A DNA stretch of 64,000 nt from Tolypeutes matacus (lineage: Eukaryota; Chordata; Mammalia; Cingulata; Chlamyphoridae). Both the position numbers and the translations under genes were made by a program. Of the stretch, positions 12,150 to 23,003 are shown piece after piece. Under the pieces are notes generated by a model, which worked only from the letters and a program-made list of their open reading frames with translations, was not told the DNA's origin and searched no databases. How positions within the stretch are numbered: position 1 is the stretch's first letter; the number at the start of each line of letters is the position of its first letter. The stretch is from positions 64,862,665-64,926,664 of the forward strand of contig JAKSZT010053887.1 of the NCBI GenBank assembly GCA_026826555.1. The letters run 5' to 3'.

Positions 12150-13213
12150 ATTATTTCTACATTCATAATAGCAGACTTTAATATATAATTTTCAATAATG
12201 GATAGAATATTTAGACAAAGTGCAGTAAGGAATACATGATTTGAATGGTACTCTAAACCAACTATTCCTAACAGACATATGTTGAACATTTCACCCAACA
12301 AAAACAAAATGCACATTTTTCTTGAGTGTACATGGTTCATTCTCTAGGATCGACCATATGTTAGGTCACAATACAAATCTAAATAAAATAAACGATATGT
12401 AAATCTTAAAATGTGACTTCTCTAACCACAAAGGAATGCAGCCAGAAATCAACAAGAGAGGGAGAAATGGAAAATTTTGCAAATATGTGGAAATAAAAAT
12501 GTATTCTTAAACAACCAATAGGTTAAAAAGCAAATCAAAAATTAGGAAATAGATTTAGGCAAAATGAAATGAAAATATAACACACCAAAACGTGTGGGAT
12601 ACAGAAAAGGCAGTGCTGAGTGGAAATTTATAGTTCTAAGTTCTTAGAAGAAAAAAAAAGATTTTAAATGAAGACCTAACCTCAAAACTGGAAGAATTAG
12701 AAAAAGAATAGCAATATAAACCCAAAATGAACAGAATTAAGGGAATAAAGAATAGACTGGAGATAAATGAAATAGAAAATATGAAAAACATTAGAGAGAC
12801 AATAGAATTGGCAAAACTTCAGCCATTCTGACAAATAAAAAAAGAAAGGGTGTAAATAGTTAAAATAAAAAAAAAAAATCAAATGGGTTACTACTGACCC
12901 CACTGAAAGAAAAATAACTATAAGAGTATACTATGAACAATTGTACAACAAGTTAGATAACCTAAATGAAATGGACCTTCCTAGAAACACAAAAATTACC
13001 TACATTGGTTAAAGAGAAAAAGAAGATCACAACAAACCAATAACTAATAAAGAGATTGAATCAGTACTCAAAAATCCCCCAACAAAGAAAAGTCCAGGAC
13101 CAGATGGCTTCACAGAAGAATTTTACCAAACATTCCAGGAAGAACTGACACCTATCCTGCTCAAACTCTTCCAAGCAATTGAAGAGAAGGAACACTTCCT
13201 AATTCATTCTATA
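12150..13213 (+). pseudogene. L1 ORF2 fragment, plus strand
   Basis: The DNA follows the L1 ORF2 order. A segment around 12270 (CTAACAGACATATGTTGAAC, then CACCCAACAAAAACA) belongs to the region after the endonuclease. The reverse transcriptase N-terminal motif then appears near 13080 as [20 protein letters not shown]. Many stops and frameshifts separate the pieces. The element stops abruptly near 13213 after AACACTTCCTAATTCATTCT, so the RT core and 3' end are missing. This is an old, dead fragment. Confidence 0.85.
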
Positions 13214-15239
13214 CTTTTATTTTTGCAACCTGAGAGTTCTCATGGAAAAATTAACCAAATAATTCTCACTGTTTTTGTTTACTTTTTGGTCTGTTTCATT
13301 CTTGTGTTTGAAGAAAGAGAAAGTAATTATTTTGAGTAAAGCAGGTAATTAAGATAAATGGAAGACCAGACTAGTTTCAATAATTCAAGAGAACCATGAA
13401 TATGTATGAAAGATAAGAGAACTAATTTTCTTCTTGTTTATTATGAAAGTTCATAAAATTTATGAAGATGTGACATCAATGACACATACATAGTTTTATT
13501 TAACGTAAGTTTAAGTTAATTATATTTTAATAATAAACTTACAAAATTTGAATTTATTTGCCAATTTGTATTTTTATGTATTAGTAAATGCCTAAATACA
13601 GACATTTAAAAATATATTAACAAAATTATTAATTTGATGTAAATTGTTTCATGAAAAACACAGGAAAGAAGTAAATTAGAGCTGTCTTTTCATTTATATA
13701 AAATGGCTATTTTCTGCTCAGATTTATAAATCTCCTTTTCTTCATGAAAATATTGTTAATGCTTTCTTTTGGAAATTCTTAAATAAATTTTGAAATATTC
13801 CCCATTTAAAAAAAAAGTTATGCTACCAATAATCCTTATCATTTAATGCTGAGTCTTGCTAAAATGTTGTCTATAAAATGCTTTTTTGTATTTAGATATT
13901 TATCCAATATTATGTTTCCTCTAACAACACCTCCTAATTTTGCCTTTCCCAATTTAGCCACTAAATTATTAATAATATATATCTTTAATGACTAAATAAT
14001 CTATGGGTTTCCTCAAATGGCCATAAAGTAATACAAAGATTTCCCCATTCATCTCAAAAAAGAAAGGCCATTAGACTTCTCTGTTATTTTCCAAATTTTA
14101 ATTTTATCAAAAGTTTAATATAAATATACATATAATAAAATTAATACATTTCAATGATTATGTAATTTTCAAGTTAAAAATATAAAGTTACTAAACATTA
14201 AGAATGGCAAATAAATGTCTACAAAATGACTTGTTTCCAGAATTTTGGGTTCACAAATTCTTTTTCCTTTTTTAAAATGAAATTCTTGGACAGTCACTAG
14301 GGTTATTTTTCAATTACATTAGGACCATTAAAGAGCTATTGTATATTTCAATCTTTCAGCCAAGACATATCCGTCACATCTAATGGCTATAGCAGCAGCA
14401 ACAAAACTGGGGCAAGTTTCAGTTGTTTTCATGTGATGGTCTCCACTGAACTTGATGGTACTCTATGCTTTGTAGATTCTTTCTACTGGTAAAAAACAGT
14501 CAGAATTTCTCCATTAGTTGTCTCTTCTCCTATGAAATAGTGTTTCTTTCTTATTCACACATCACTATTCCCACATCATTGCAACACTCTAAACACAGCT
14601 ATACTCTTTCTTTAACCTAAAGAAAAAAAAGGGCAACAATTGCTTATTTCTCTTTGCATATCTCCCATGCCATGCACAAACCCTTTAGAAAATCTCATGG
14701 ATAACTTTTACTAAATTCATTTGTTGGTGGTTCGTACTTCAAAAAAATAGCTAAAAATTGCCAAGCAAGCAATATTATCACACCTGAGCCTACCCTTGAA
14801 ACAGACTCTTTAAGAAATGAAATCAGTTCATTTGATTGGATTAATTGCTATTACTAAGACCTTCCAGGTGACTAAAATAAGAGTATATATTCATACTAAT
14901 AATCGGTATGGTTTGGAATTATTCTATAAGTTAAAATTCTTTGCAAGCAGACATATCCTGATGGCTACAGGAACCTGCTGTGGAGATTCATAATGAATTA
15001 AAGAAATTTTATATGATTTGTTATTACTTAAGGAGATAGCCATAATAAAAGTGGAGTTTAACAATGCTTCTCAAAAATAACCACAATAGCAGAGATAAAT
15101 TGGCAATGATATTAAACCAAACTTGGTAGTAAAATTTTAAGGATATTTTCCAAAGAATGTCCCACCTACTAGTTAGGCAAGACTGAAAACATAAGACATG
15201 GACAGGGATTGAATTCTCAAGACTCATTTAAACAGTTTC
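13214..15239. other. AT-rich DNA, unassigned
   Basis: No gene is visible. The last few hundred bases (from about 14900) could be an upstream part of the decayed retrovirus whose env remnant begins near 15240, but I found no pol motif. Confidence 0.4.
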
Positions 15240-15969
15240 AAATGGGCTATTAGCATGTCCTGGCAATTGTTTACTCTCAGGATGGTTTGGAGTTTTCCTT
15301 GCTGGAAAGTTTTGGATGTAATGAAAGAGTGGATGAAATTGCTTGGTTTCGTATGCCTGACTTCAGGATTCTCAACATACCACTCCAATAAAAACATTAT
15401 AAAATGTTAACATATAATTTAAAAATCCATTATCCTTATAGCCCACAAACTTAAGGAACTAAAAAGAGATATAACAGAATTCTAAACTTATAAATATCAA
15501 ACTCTCAGAAACCCTAATGCTTAAAAGACCCAAAATATTCTATATATCCTTAATGATAATAAAATCAACCACATATAGGACTGCAAGCTTTCTCCTTCTG
15601 AAATAACAATAGGCTGCCACCAAGCATTTAATAATTTTACTCCCATTCCTAAATTCTACTCAGTTACAGGCTATTGTGATAAATACTGCCAGAGACTCAT
15701 ATGGTATCTCTAACTTTTACACAAACAAATTCCTATTGCTTATTCAAGATTACCATCTAAATTATATCTGCATTATGTGAAACATGGACATTTGGTTATC
15801 TGGAAAAAATATCAAGGAAAAGTGATATTGAACTTCAAAGGAAAAGATATTTTTGGGTTCTGTTAACAACAGAGACAAGAGTAATGTCCCATAATATTTA
15901 TCCTTTGATTCATTATTCCCAAACAAAAAGGTATTCACTACTCTCTCCTGACTTCTAGATGTTAATTCC
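15240..15969 (+). pseudogene. Class I ERV env remnant, surface part
   Basis: Decayed plus-strand frames give cysteine-bearing, glycosylation-site-bearing protein between stops. One near 15610-15700 contains an NFT sequon and GYCDKYCQRLIWY. Later pieces read VKHGHLVIWKKYQGKV. Together with the transmembrane-subunit motifs at 17.3-17.7 kb this fits the surface subunit of a gammaretrovirus-like envelope. Every frame is broken by several stops. A solo LTR at 15970-16602 interrupts the reading direction, and the target site (attcc) is duplicated around it. Assignment of this segment alone is weak; it rests on the downstream motifs. Confidence 0.45.
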
Positions 15970-16602
15970 TGTATTAGTCAGCCAAAGGGGTGCTGATGCA
16001 AAATACCAGAAATTGGTTGGTTTTTAAAAGGGAATTTTGGGGGGTAGAAGTCTGCAGTTACCAGGCCATAAAGCATAAGTCACTTTCCTCACCAAAGTCT
16101 ATTGCCACATGTTGGAGCAAGATGGCTGCCGAGGTCTGCCAGGGTTTAGGCTTCCTGGGTTACTCTCTTCCCAGGGCTTGCTTGTCTTTGGGCTCAGCTC
16201 CTCTGCTATCTCCACAAGGTCAACTGTAGACTATGAGGCTCTCTAGGCTTTGCCTCTCTCCACAAGTCCAGCTGTAGACTATCAGGCAAACAACTTGTTT
16301 CTCTTCCCAGGGCCTACTCTCTTTCTTCACGACCAAGCTCCTCTGTGTGTTCACTTCCCGGGGCTCCAGCACTAAATCTCAGCATCAGAATTCCAACATC
16401 AAAACTCCAACTAACTCTTCTGCTCTGCCATGTAGTTTTATCTCTGAGTCCCCACCCACCAAGGGGTGGGGACACAACATCCTACTGATATGGCCCAATC
16501 AAAGCCCTAATTATAACTTCATCACACCCAGAGGAACAGACCAGTTTACAAGCATAATCCAGTATCTATTTTTGGAATGCATAACTACATCAAACTGCCA
16601 CA
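15970..16602 (-). mobile_element. Solo ERVL-type LTR, copy B
   Basis: It is 633 bp, with ends TGTATTAGTC and AACTGCCACA and a perfect 5-bp target duplication (attcc at 15965-15969 and 16603-16607). The same family occurs at 9631 and 18611. It carries two copies of a CCACAAG...CTGTAGACTAT block 48 bp apart (16211 and 16259). Open frames within it (for example 16347-16691) are LTR sequence, not genes. Confidence 0.92.
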
Positions 16603-17760
16603 ATTCCATCAGGAAAACTCAAATTGAAATTTTTCCAGAATTCTCCAAAACTGATTATAAGTGCAGAACTGACCAGCTCCTGGGCCGATAACAGAACAAG
16701 ATTCATTTTCTTATTCTTCAGTACCCTTTTTCTTCCCTACATTGTATCATTAATCTTGCATAATATTATATTTTGTCATGATCTAGTAATTCAAAAACAT
16801 TTCCTCAACATGCTCTCCCTTACCTTTATCTTGTTAGTTTTGGCTACTTGTGATCTCTTGTACTTGCTCTGAATTTAACCAATTGGTAGATCTGTCATCT
16901 CCTACCTAACCCTGATAACAAATTTTAATTACTGTTCCTTTAGGCAATTTGGAAGATATACATATTTTTACATTTCTCTTCGGATACTTCTTTCTTGTTT
17001 TTCTCGCTTAATTAACTCCAAATTTCAGTATTGCAAAAATGAACCTTTAGCCCCTTACAATCCTTGCGTCAACACTTATCCCATGAGGTATAGAAAGAAA
17101 TATGGAACTTATCCTTGCAATGATAATTAGATTTTCTCTTAGTGACATTCCAGTCTGCTCTGCAGGAAATGTTTAACTCCATTCAAAAACAAAATATGCT
17201 CACTGTAAGGGATCAATATTTGATTCACTCATATTGAGTTAACTAATATTCTATTCCCAATAGATCCCATGTCCTTCTTATGAAAACATAACTTCTGATC
17301 TGGAAGCCCAATAAACCAGTTTAAGCCTGAATTTATAAGCCAAAGTTGTCATAGACAAACACACAGACCTTGATATCTGTTTAGCTAGCCAAGAGGGAAA
17401 TTTTGCTTTAGCAAACACTTCTTGCTGCACATATATAAATACCCCAGGTTAGATAAAACAGCCTGTGACTAGGCTAAAAGAAAAAGCCTACTGGATCTCT
17501 GGAAAAGGAACAGCTGGACTTTAGAACATATCTTTATTGCCTGGATTTGATAATTTAAGACTCTTTCTTCAGGACCTATTACAAAGTCTAACAGTGTTTT
17601 TGTTACCATTGGCCAATGTAGTCTCCTCACTGCTACTGTCTTCTCAAAGGCACCACGAAGTTTGGTAAAACCTAACTCTATTCCAAATACAGAAAATCTC
17701 CTAAACAATTTCCTGTAATGAGTAAATCCTTGGCAACAGTAAAGATCTGAATCCACACTT
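16603..17760 (+). pseudogene. Class I ERV env remnant, transmembrane subunit
   Basis: The diagnostic block is at about 17350-17440, where a plus-strand frame reads LANTSCCTYINTPG, the cysteine-rich CCTYIN loop of gammaretrovirus-type transmembrane subunits. It is preceded by DLDICLASQEGN and followed by IKQPVTRLKEKAYW. A hydrophobic stretch lies downstream, near 17570-17640. Another piece near 17050 reads YNPCVNTYPMRYRKKYG. Stops and frameshifts occur throughout, so no protein can be made. The envelope would once have mediated receptor binding and membrane fusion. No matching 3' LTR follows directly; the next element is an unrelated minus-strand LTR fragment. Confidence 0.65.
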
Positions 17761-17974
17761 CATCTACCATTAGATCAAAGGGGAACGAAGAAAATGGAAA
17801 TAACCCCTGATAATAGGTATCCAGCTCAGTACTGACGTTTTAGACTTGGTATTGCTAAAAGGTGGCCTGATACAGCTTGGCAGTGATGTTCTCGCTGGAC
17901 ATAATTTTACAGAACATAAACATCAGACAAGGTCACTTTCTGACTGTTGCCCAGATGCTAAAATAAATACTATA
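17761..17974. other. Post-env spacer
   Basis: Plus-strand frames continue briefly with MEITPDNRYPAQY-like sequence and then dissolve in stops. This may be the tail of the env region or the 3' untranslated part of the provirus. Confidence 0.3.
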
Positions 17975-18408
17975 TAATGGGTTGGCATAAACAGGGGAAA
18001 TTATTGGCCCACAGTTTTGAGACTAGAAGTCCAAATTGAGGCATCAGCAAGGTGATGCTTTTCTCTGAAGACTGTGGAATCATAGAGCAAGCTGCTGACA
18101 ATCCAAGGTCTTTGGCTTTTCCATCACATGGCCATGCACACGGTGGTGCCTTTTCCTTTATCTTCCTGGTTTCATTGACTTCCAGCTTCTTCTCCTCCAC
18201 ATGGCTTTCTTTCTCTCTGTCAGAATTTCATTCTGCTTATAAATGACTACAGGAATCCAAATTAAAACTCAATGTGATTCAGTTAGGTCCAGCTTTAACT
18301 GGAATAGCATCTTCAAGAGATCCTATTTACAATGGAACCACACCCATCAGAATGTGTACCAAGACCAGGAACATGTCTAAAATGAGGTACACATTTCAAT
18401 CCACCACA
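17975..18408 (-). mobile_element. Partial LTR, minus strand, second family
   Basis: The right end AATCCACCACA would be the LTR start on the minus strand (TGTGGTGGATT). The left part holds GGCCCACAGTTTTGAGACTA and GGCATCAGCAAGGTGATGCT. A fragment of the same sequence recurs at 26685-26745. The left terminus appears to be missing. Confidence 0.6.
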
Positions 18409-18610
18409 GTGACCATGATGGAAAAAGAAAAAAAAAAAAGCTTGATGACTGCATAACCATATCTAAGCACAGACAATCAAAACCATTATACAAAGTAATG
18501 GCTAAATACCCATTTCTTAACTGATAAAAGTAAAAGCTTCTTCTTTGCCAATAAAAACTTAATCCTATTTTGCTACTACCACCTACTATATAAGAAAATA
18601 TTAAGATACT
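18409..18610. other. Spacer between two LTRs
   Basis: A-rich, with no coding potential; it ends in the target site (atact) of the next LTR. Confidence 0.5.
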
Positions 18611-19198
18611 TGTATTAGTCAACCAAAGGGGTGCTGATGCAAAATACTAGAAATTGGTTGTCTTTTATAAAAGGGTATTTATTTGGGGTAGAAGCTTACA
18701 GTTACCAGACCATTAAGATGGCTGCTGATGTCTGCCAAGAGTTCAGGTTTCCTGGATTCCTCTCTTCCCGGGGCTCCATTTCTCTCCCGGCTCAGCTCCT
18801 CTGTTTCCTCCACCAGGTCAACTGTAGACTATAAGGCTCTTTAGACTTTGCCTGTCTCCACAAGGCCAGATATGAACTGTCAGGCAAACAGCTTGTCTCT
18901 TTTCCAGGGGACTTCTCTCCTTCCTCACGACCAAGCTCCTCTGTGTGCTTACTTCCCCGGGATCCAGCATTAAAACTCTGCATCAGAACTCCAACATCAA
19001 AACTCCAACTAACTCCTCTGCTCTGCCATGTAGTTTTACCTGAGTCCCTGCCCACCAAGGGGTGGGGACTCAACATCCTACTGACATGGTCCAATCAAAG
19101 CCCTAATCATAACTTAATCAGGTCCAGAGGAACAGACCAGTCTACAAGCATAATCCATTATCTATCTTTGGAATTCATAACTATATCAAACTGCCACA
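18611..19198 (-). mobile_element. Solo ERVL-type LTR, copy C
   Basis: It is 588 bp, with TGTATTAGTC and AACTGCCACA ends and a perfect 5-bp target duplication (atact at 18606-18610 and 19199-19203). A minus-strand AATAAA lies at 18678-18683 (read as TTTATT). Like copy B it has two CTGTAGACTAT-type blocks about 48 bp apart, the second mutated. Frames of 100-114 codons on either strand here are LTR sequence. Confidence 0.92.
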
Positions 19199-19867
19199 AT
19201 ACTCAAACATATAATTATCCCCATTTCCTGAGCACATTAAATCCAGAACAAAACCATGTTTCCTTTCCCACAAATCACCTAACATAAGTTCAAATCATAT
19301 GGCGCTTTCTGTTTGGTGTTTTCTTACTTAGAAGCCCTATAGTCCCTCAATATATGGGGTCTCATTCAAAGCAGGGTGGCCAACTCTCTTCAACTACAGC
19401 GTATTCCCGATCATCTTTAGTAGGAAAAACAATAGTCTTTCTATTTACACTGATATTACTGTCACTATTATCTTTTAAAATAAACTTGTTCTATTTTGCT
19501 CTATAAAAGTATAACTTTTCCACTGTGTCAAGCCCAAAATAGGAGAAAAATTTAAGTTACATAATATTACAACAAGGAAAAAAATATCATGTCCTGGTGC
19601 ATCTGTATAAGCCTTGCCATTATCTTTCAACATCATCTACCACTTTAAGCAAGGTTGAAAATGCTGCAAAAATGAGGTGAATTATTATACTACATCATGA
19701 TAATTTCTCAAGAATTACAATTTTTCTACTAAATTAATATAAATTGCAACTCAAAAATGTAAAAATATGATAGATGACATATAGATAGATGGTAGACAAT
19801 AGGTGGATGAAGGATAGATACATAGATACAGAGATCATAGATAGAGAGATCTTCCATACTTATAATG
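19199..19867. other. Unassigned; short open stretch with a hydrophobic segment
   Basis: A 72-codon stop-free stretch at 19288-19503 (plus) includes an in-frame ATG at 19354 starting MGSHSK. It ends with a hydrophobic run, TIVFLFTLILLSLLSF. No family is recognised and the length is within chance for this AT-rich DNA. GATA-like degenerate repeats follow at about 19780-19850. Confidence 0.3.
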
Positions 19868-20321
19868 TGTTTTAGTCAGGGTTCTAAAGGGAAATAGAAC
19901 CAATGGGAGAGATCTGTAAATAGAATGAGATTTTATAAAATTGTCTCATGTGACTTTGGGGATGCTCAAGTCCAAATTACATAGGGCGGGCTGCAACAAG
20001 GGACTCTGATGATGGTACTTGATGAATTGCCCAGGAAACATTGGCTTTCTGAAGTAGAGATGGAAATTCTCTTCCTGAATGCTGAAATCACTTCTACGTT
20101 CAATGGCTTCAAATAATTAGATGAGACATCAATCATTGCTGATAACAATCTCCTCTGTTGATTGTAGATGTAATCAGCCATAGATGCATATAATCAGCCA
20201 TAGATACAACTAACATGATTAAAGACCATGAAATCCCTTTGTATTACAATTAGCCCAGGGTTTGTGTAACCAAATAACTGGGCACCATTTCTTGGCCAAA
20301 CTGACACATTAGCCTGTCACA
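19868..20321 (-). mobile_element. ERVL provirus 1, 3' LTR
   Basis: It is 454 bp, with TGTTTTAGTCAGG at the left and CCTGTCACA at the right. It matches the LTRs at 23004, 34331, 39045 and 44340 block by block (GGAGAGATCTG, TCTCATGTGAC, GATGAATTGCCCAGGA, AATTGCCCA-type, ACTGGGCACCATT, TGACACATTAGCC). Next to it, AGTCCACCCCTTGTCAACTT is the reverse complement of a polypurine tract (AAGGGGTGGAC). That marks this LTR as the 3' LTR of a minus-strand provirus. Confidence 0.88.
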
Positions 20322-20423
20322 GTCCACCCCTTGTCAACTTGGCAGCCATAAACATCACCTTAAACCATACTGAATCTCTAAATAAAAACAATAACAAGCA
20401 TATATATATACATGTATGTATGT

Positions 20424-20468
<45 letters not shown>

Positions 20469-20729
20469 AATAGATAGATATAGATATATATTATTGCTAA
20501 CAATAATCAACTGTCCTGCATACAACTGGAAACTTACAAAATCTCTCCAGAATAGGGTGCAAGTCTTTGGTAATATTCATTCAGACTTGACATTCTTAAA
20601 TACTGTGACATGAAACTAATACTACTCATGTCATACGATAAGAGGGAAAGACAGGAAAGAAAACAAAGTGATTGGTTTTATATACATACACATACACACT
20701 CATAATAAAACAAGGAAGAAATATTCATG
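20322..20729 (-). mobile_element. ERVL provirus 1, 3' internal region with GATA expansion
   Basis: It aligns with 34777-35130 of provirus 2 (ACCTTAAACCATA, AACAATAACA, CTCTCCAGAATAGGGTGCAAGTC-type blocks). No env gene is visible, in keeping with the env-less ERVL group. A tetranucleotide repeat has expanded in the middle. Confidence 0.75.
20424..20468 (+). repeat. (GATA)n microsatellite inside ERVL provirus 1
   Basis: There are about eleven GATA units with TATA/TGTA flanks from 20401 to 20492. The same place in provirus 2 (about 34850-34870) has only TATGCATAAATATT, so the repeat expanded after insertion or in this lineage. Confidence 0.9.
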
Positions 20730-21143
20730 ATCATTATAGTCCTCACTTCTGTAACTGATCATGTGGTCGAAGTTCATATTTATCACTACATTCTTCCACT
20801 ACCCATTCCATATTTCCTTTACACTCAGCAAGCACCTCAGCTGGCCATGTTTCTTTGCTTGGTGGAGCAACCCAAACTTACATTCCTTAAGATTCTGGGC
20901 CATTGCTAGCCATGCTCGTATTGCATTTTTGAAGTCTTCCATTGACTTTAATCACAGGGCATGGTACTACCAAGAGAGACCCAAGGGGGTCTCCTGTATT
21001 CCAGGCAAATTTTTATTTGCCTCCATTGTATAATTGCAGTCCTATTTCCCCTTGATAGTCAGGATCAATCACCCATGCCAGTACAGTAATTCCCTTCTTT
21101 GGCTGTTGATTCAGAGTCATGAGGCATCCAAAGTGGGCAGGTG
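20730..21143 (-). pseudogene. ERVL provirus 1 dUTPase-region remnant
   Basis: The minus strand contains the decayed equivalent of the provirus 2 dUTPase block. Its reverse-strand DNA around 21050-21080 (TTGATAGTCAGGATCAATCA) corresponds to the dUTPase motif that in provirus 2 reads IDPDYQGEIG. Downstream blocks (ATTCCAGGCAAA, CACAGGGCATGG) also align. In ERVL the dUTPase domain sits after integrase at the end of pol. Frameshifts are present. Its upstream neighbour in the provirus (integrase) is absent; the sequence runs into SINEs and then gag. Confidence 0.7.
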
Positions 21144-21260
21144 GGAGGTCCCAGGTTCACTTCCTGGTGCCTCCTAAAGAAAACAAACAGACAACGAGCA
21201 GACAGCAAGCAGACAATGAACAAAAACAATGAGCAGACATCAAGCAAAAACAAAAAATGA
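21144..21260 (+). mobile_element. DAS-type SINE, 5'-truncated
   Basis: It starts within the tRNA-like part (GGTCCCAGGTTCACTTCCTG, a B-box-like block), then has GTGCCTCCTAAAGAAAACAA and a long A-rich tail of CAAACAGACAACGAGCAGAC type. The A-box part is missing. Confidence 0.75.
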
Positions 21261-21263
21261 GCA

Positions 21264-21433
21264 GGGAGCAGATGTGGCTCAAGCAGATAAGTGCTCCCCT
21301 CCCACATGGGATATCCAGGGTTTGGTTACCAGTGCCTCCTAAAGAAAAAGAACAAGCAAACAAACAAACAACTGGCAAAAACAATGAGCAGACATAAGGA
21401 AAAAATACTAAAAAAAAGAAAAAAAAAAAAAAA
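21264..21433 (+). mobile_element. DAS-type SINE, full length
   Basis: It opens with GGGAGCAGATGTGGCTCAAG, including an A-box-like TGGCTCAAGCAG, and continues with a B-box-like block (CCAGGGTTTGGTTACC), TGCCTCCTAAAGAAAAAG, CAAACAAACAAACAA and a poly-A end. It is a tRNA-derived, L1-mobilised SINE transcribed by RNA polymerase III when active. It is inserted at the internal gap of ERVL provirus 1. Confidence 0.85.
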
Positions 21434-21511
21434 CCATTGAATTGTACACTTAAAATGTGTGAACTATAAGGTTTGTGACCTATTTGTCAATAAAATTATT
21501 TTTAAAAAAGA
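21434..21511 (+). mobile_element. L1 3'-end fragment
   Basis: CCATTGAATTGTACACTTAA, then GTGTGAACTATA and TCAATAAAATT plus an A tail follows the classic 3' terminus of old mammalian L1 elements. It sits directly after the SINE poly-A. Confidence 0.65.
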
Positions 21512-23003
21512 ACCACCACAGAGATCTTCAGGGAAGATGGAGTTAGTTTCACAAATTTATTCTTCACAGTCCTGGTGAAAGGGATGTCTTCTGGACATTC
21601 CTGGGGTGAATGGGCAAGTCTTAGGATGGTAAATCCCATTCTAACATTCCAGTCTCTCTAAGCCTTTGGATCCCCTCATTTACAATTTACACCAGCACAG
21701 TTCTGACATCTCGACCTCAGGCAATGTCAGACATCTTTTGGCCCAAGTTTCAGCCAGGCACCTGAACAAACTAGAGCCCTTTTTAAACCCTTGAGCTACA
21801 ACACTGAATCCAGAATCTCTGCCTAGTGGCCCATATCAATAAAGTCAGCCTGATCTAACTTTATATTCTTTCCACCATTATTCCATACCCTTAAATTCCA
21901 TTCCCACACATATTCTCCTGATTTCTGTCTATATAAATTGGAAAACTCATGCAGTACTTTTGGAGTATAGCATATTCCTCAAGTACCACACATTGAGCTT
22001 GACCTTTCAGGACTTGTTGTGACTTTAGTCTAGTTATAGGTCTGGAAAAAGAGAGGTAGTGGGAGTGGGTCACAAGAAGAGTTTCTTCTGTTTTGAAAGC
22101 CAATTATCTCAGGGCATTCTACTGCAATTTCATCTGGTGAAACAGGATTAACCTCTTCCCTTGGATATTCCATGGCTGACTCCTTGAAGCAGACTGGAGG
22201 TTGGGTTGTTATCTTCTTCGGGCAGGGAGGACGTTAAGAATCCTTGGGGCAGATAGAATGTCTAGTGGCTTACTCCTTGGAGCAGGCTGGAGTTTGGGCT
22301 GTTGTACCCACAGGACAGGGAGGTCTGGTGGCTGTCTCCTCAGGGCAGACCATTACAGGTTTATCTGGCAAAGTCTTAGCAGAATTTAGGGTTTCAAATT
22401 CTCTACTGGCATCATAATCAACCCATGTGTTTCCATCCCAATCCTCAGGATTCCACTCCTTTCCCAACAATATCCTCGCTTCAACAGCAGACTCCATACA
22501 AGGTTGAGATTTTAGTTTCTGTTGTAACTCTGCTACTTTCAAAATAAGACTCTGAGTATTGTTCTCAGAGATCTCAAGTCTTCAGCTTCACTAAACAAGA
22601 GTTCCTTTCAGGGAACACATTGAAGCTTTCACATCATTCATGCGGTGCTTAATTTACAAATTTTGAAAACTTCAGCTCATCTCTTTCTTTTGTCTTTGTA
22701 TCCAGCCTATTTAGGAACAACCAGACAGCATCACTGTAACTTTTAACTCCACAAGATGTTCACTGTCACCCATAGCCTTGCCTCTAATAAGCATGGAAGT
22801 TGTCATATCCAGTGGTGATATTTTGTGTATCTCTATTGCCAACTTACACCATGGACTGTCAGTGGCTTCTTAATTATTGGAAACAGAGACATTAGTGCCC
22901 TGGAATCTAATTGATGTAGAAAGTCAATTGCAAAAATCCCAGAACCAATTCAAAAAACCCATTTTAAGATTCTGTTTCTCAAGAACCACTCCCAGTACCA
23001 AGC
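21512..23003 (-). pseudogene. ERVL provirus 1 gag remnant and leader
   Basis: It aligns with gag of provirus 3 (43230-44339) on the minus strand. Fragments include an N-terminal block near 22270-22542 with KLKSQ and LLGKEWNPEDWDG, matched in provirus 2 by LLGKEWKPEEWDG, and a capsid-side block near 21891-22103 with SFPIYIDRNQ, matched in provirus 3 by SFPTYIDRNQ. Gag would form the virus-like core. The last 90 bp before the LTR (22917-23003) form the leader, ending in a primer-binding-site equivalent (CCACTCCCAGTACCA on the plus strand). That resembles a tRNA-Leu 3' end, the primer that gives ERVL its name. Confidence 0.75.

Noticed and set aside
16347..16691. 114-codon frame, with a similar 114-codon frame at 18943-19287
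   Set aside because: Both are the same stretch of one solo LTR family (copies B and C). Shared frames reflect LTR homology, not a conserved protein.
20761..21033. 90-codon plus-strand frame, and a similar 96-codon frame at 35132-35422
   Set aside because: Both are antisense to the ERVL dUTPase region. The sense strand carries the recognisable motif.
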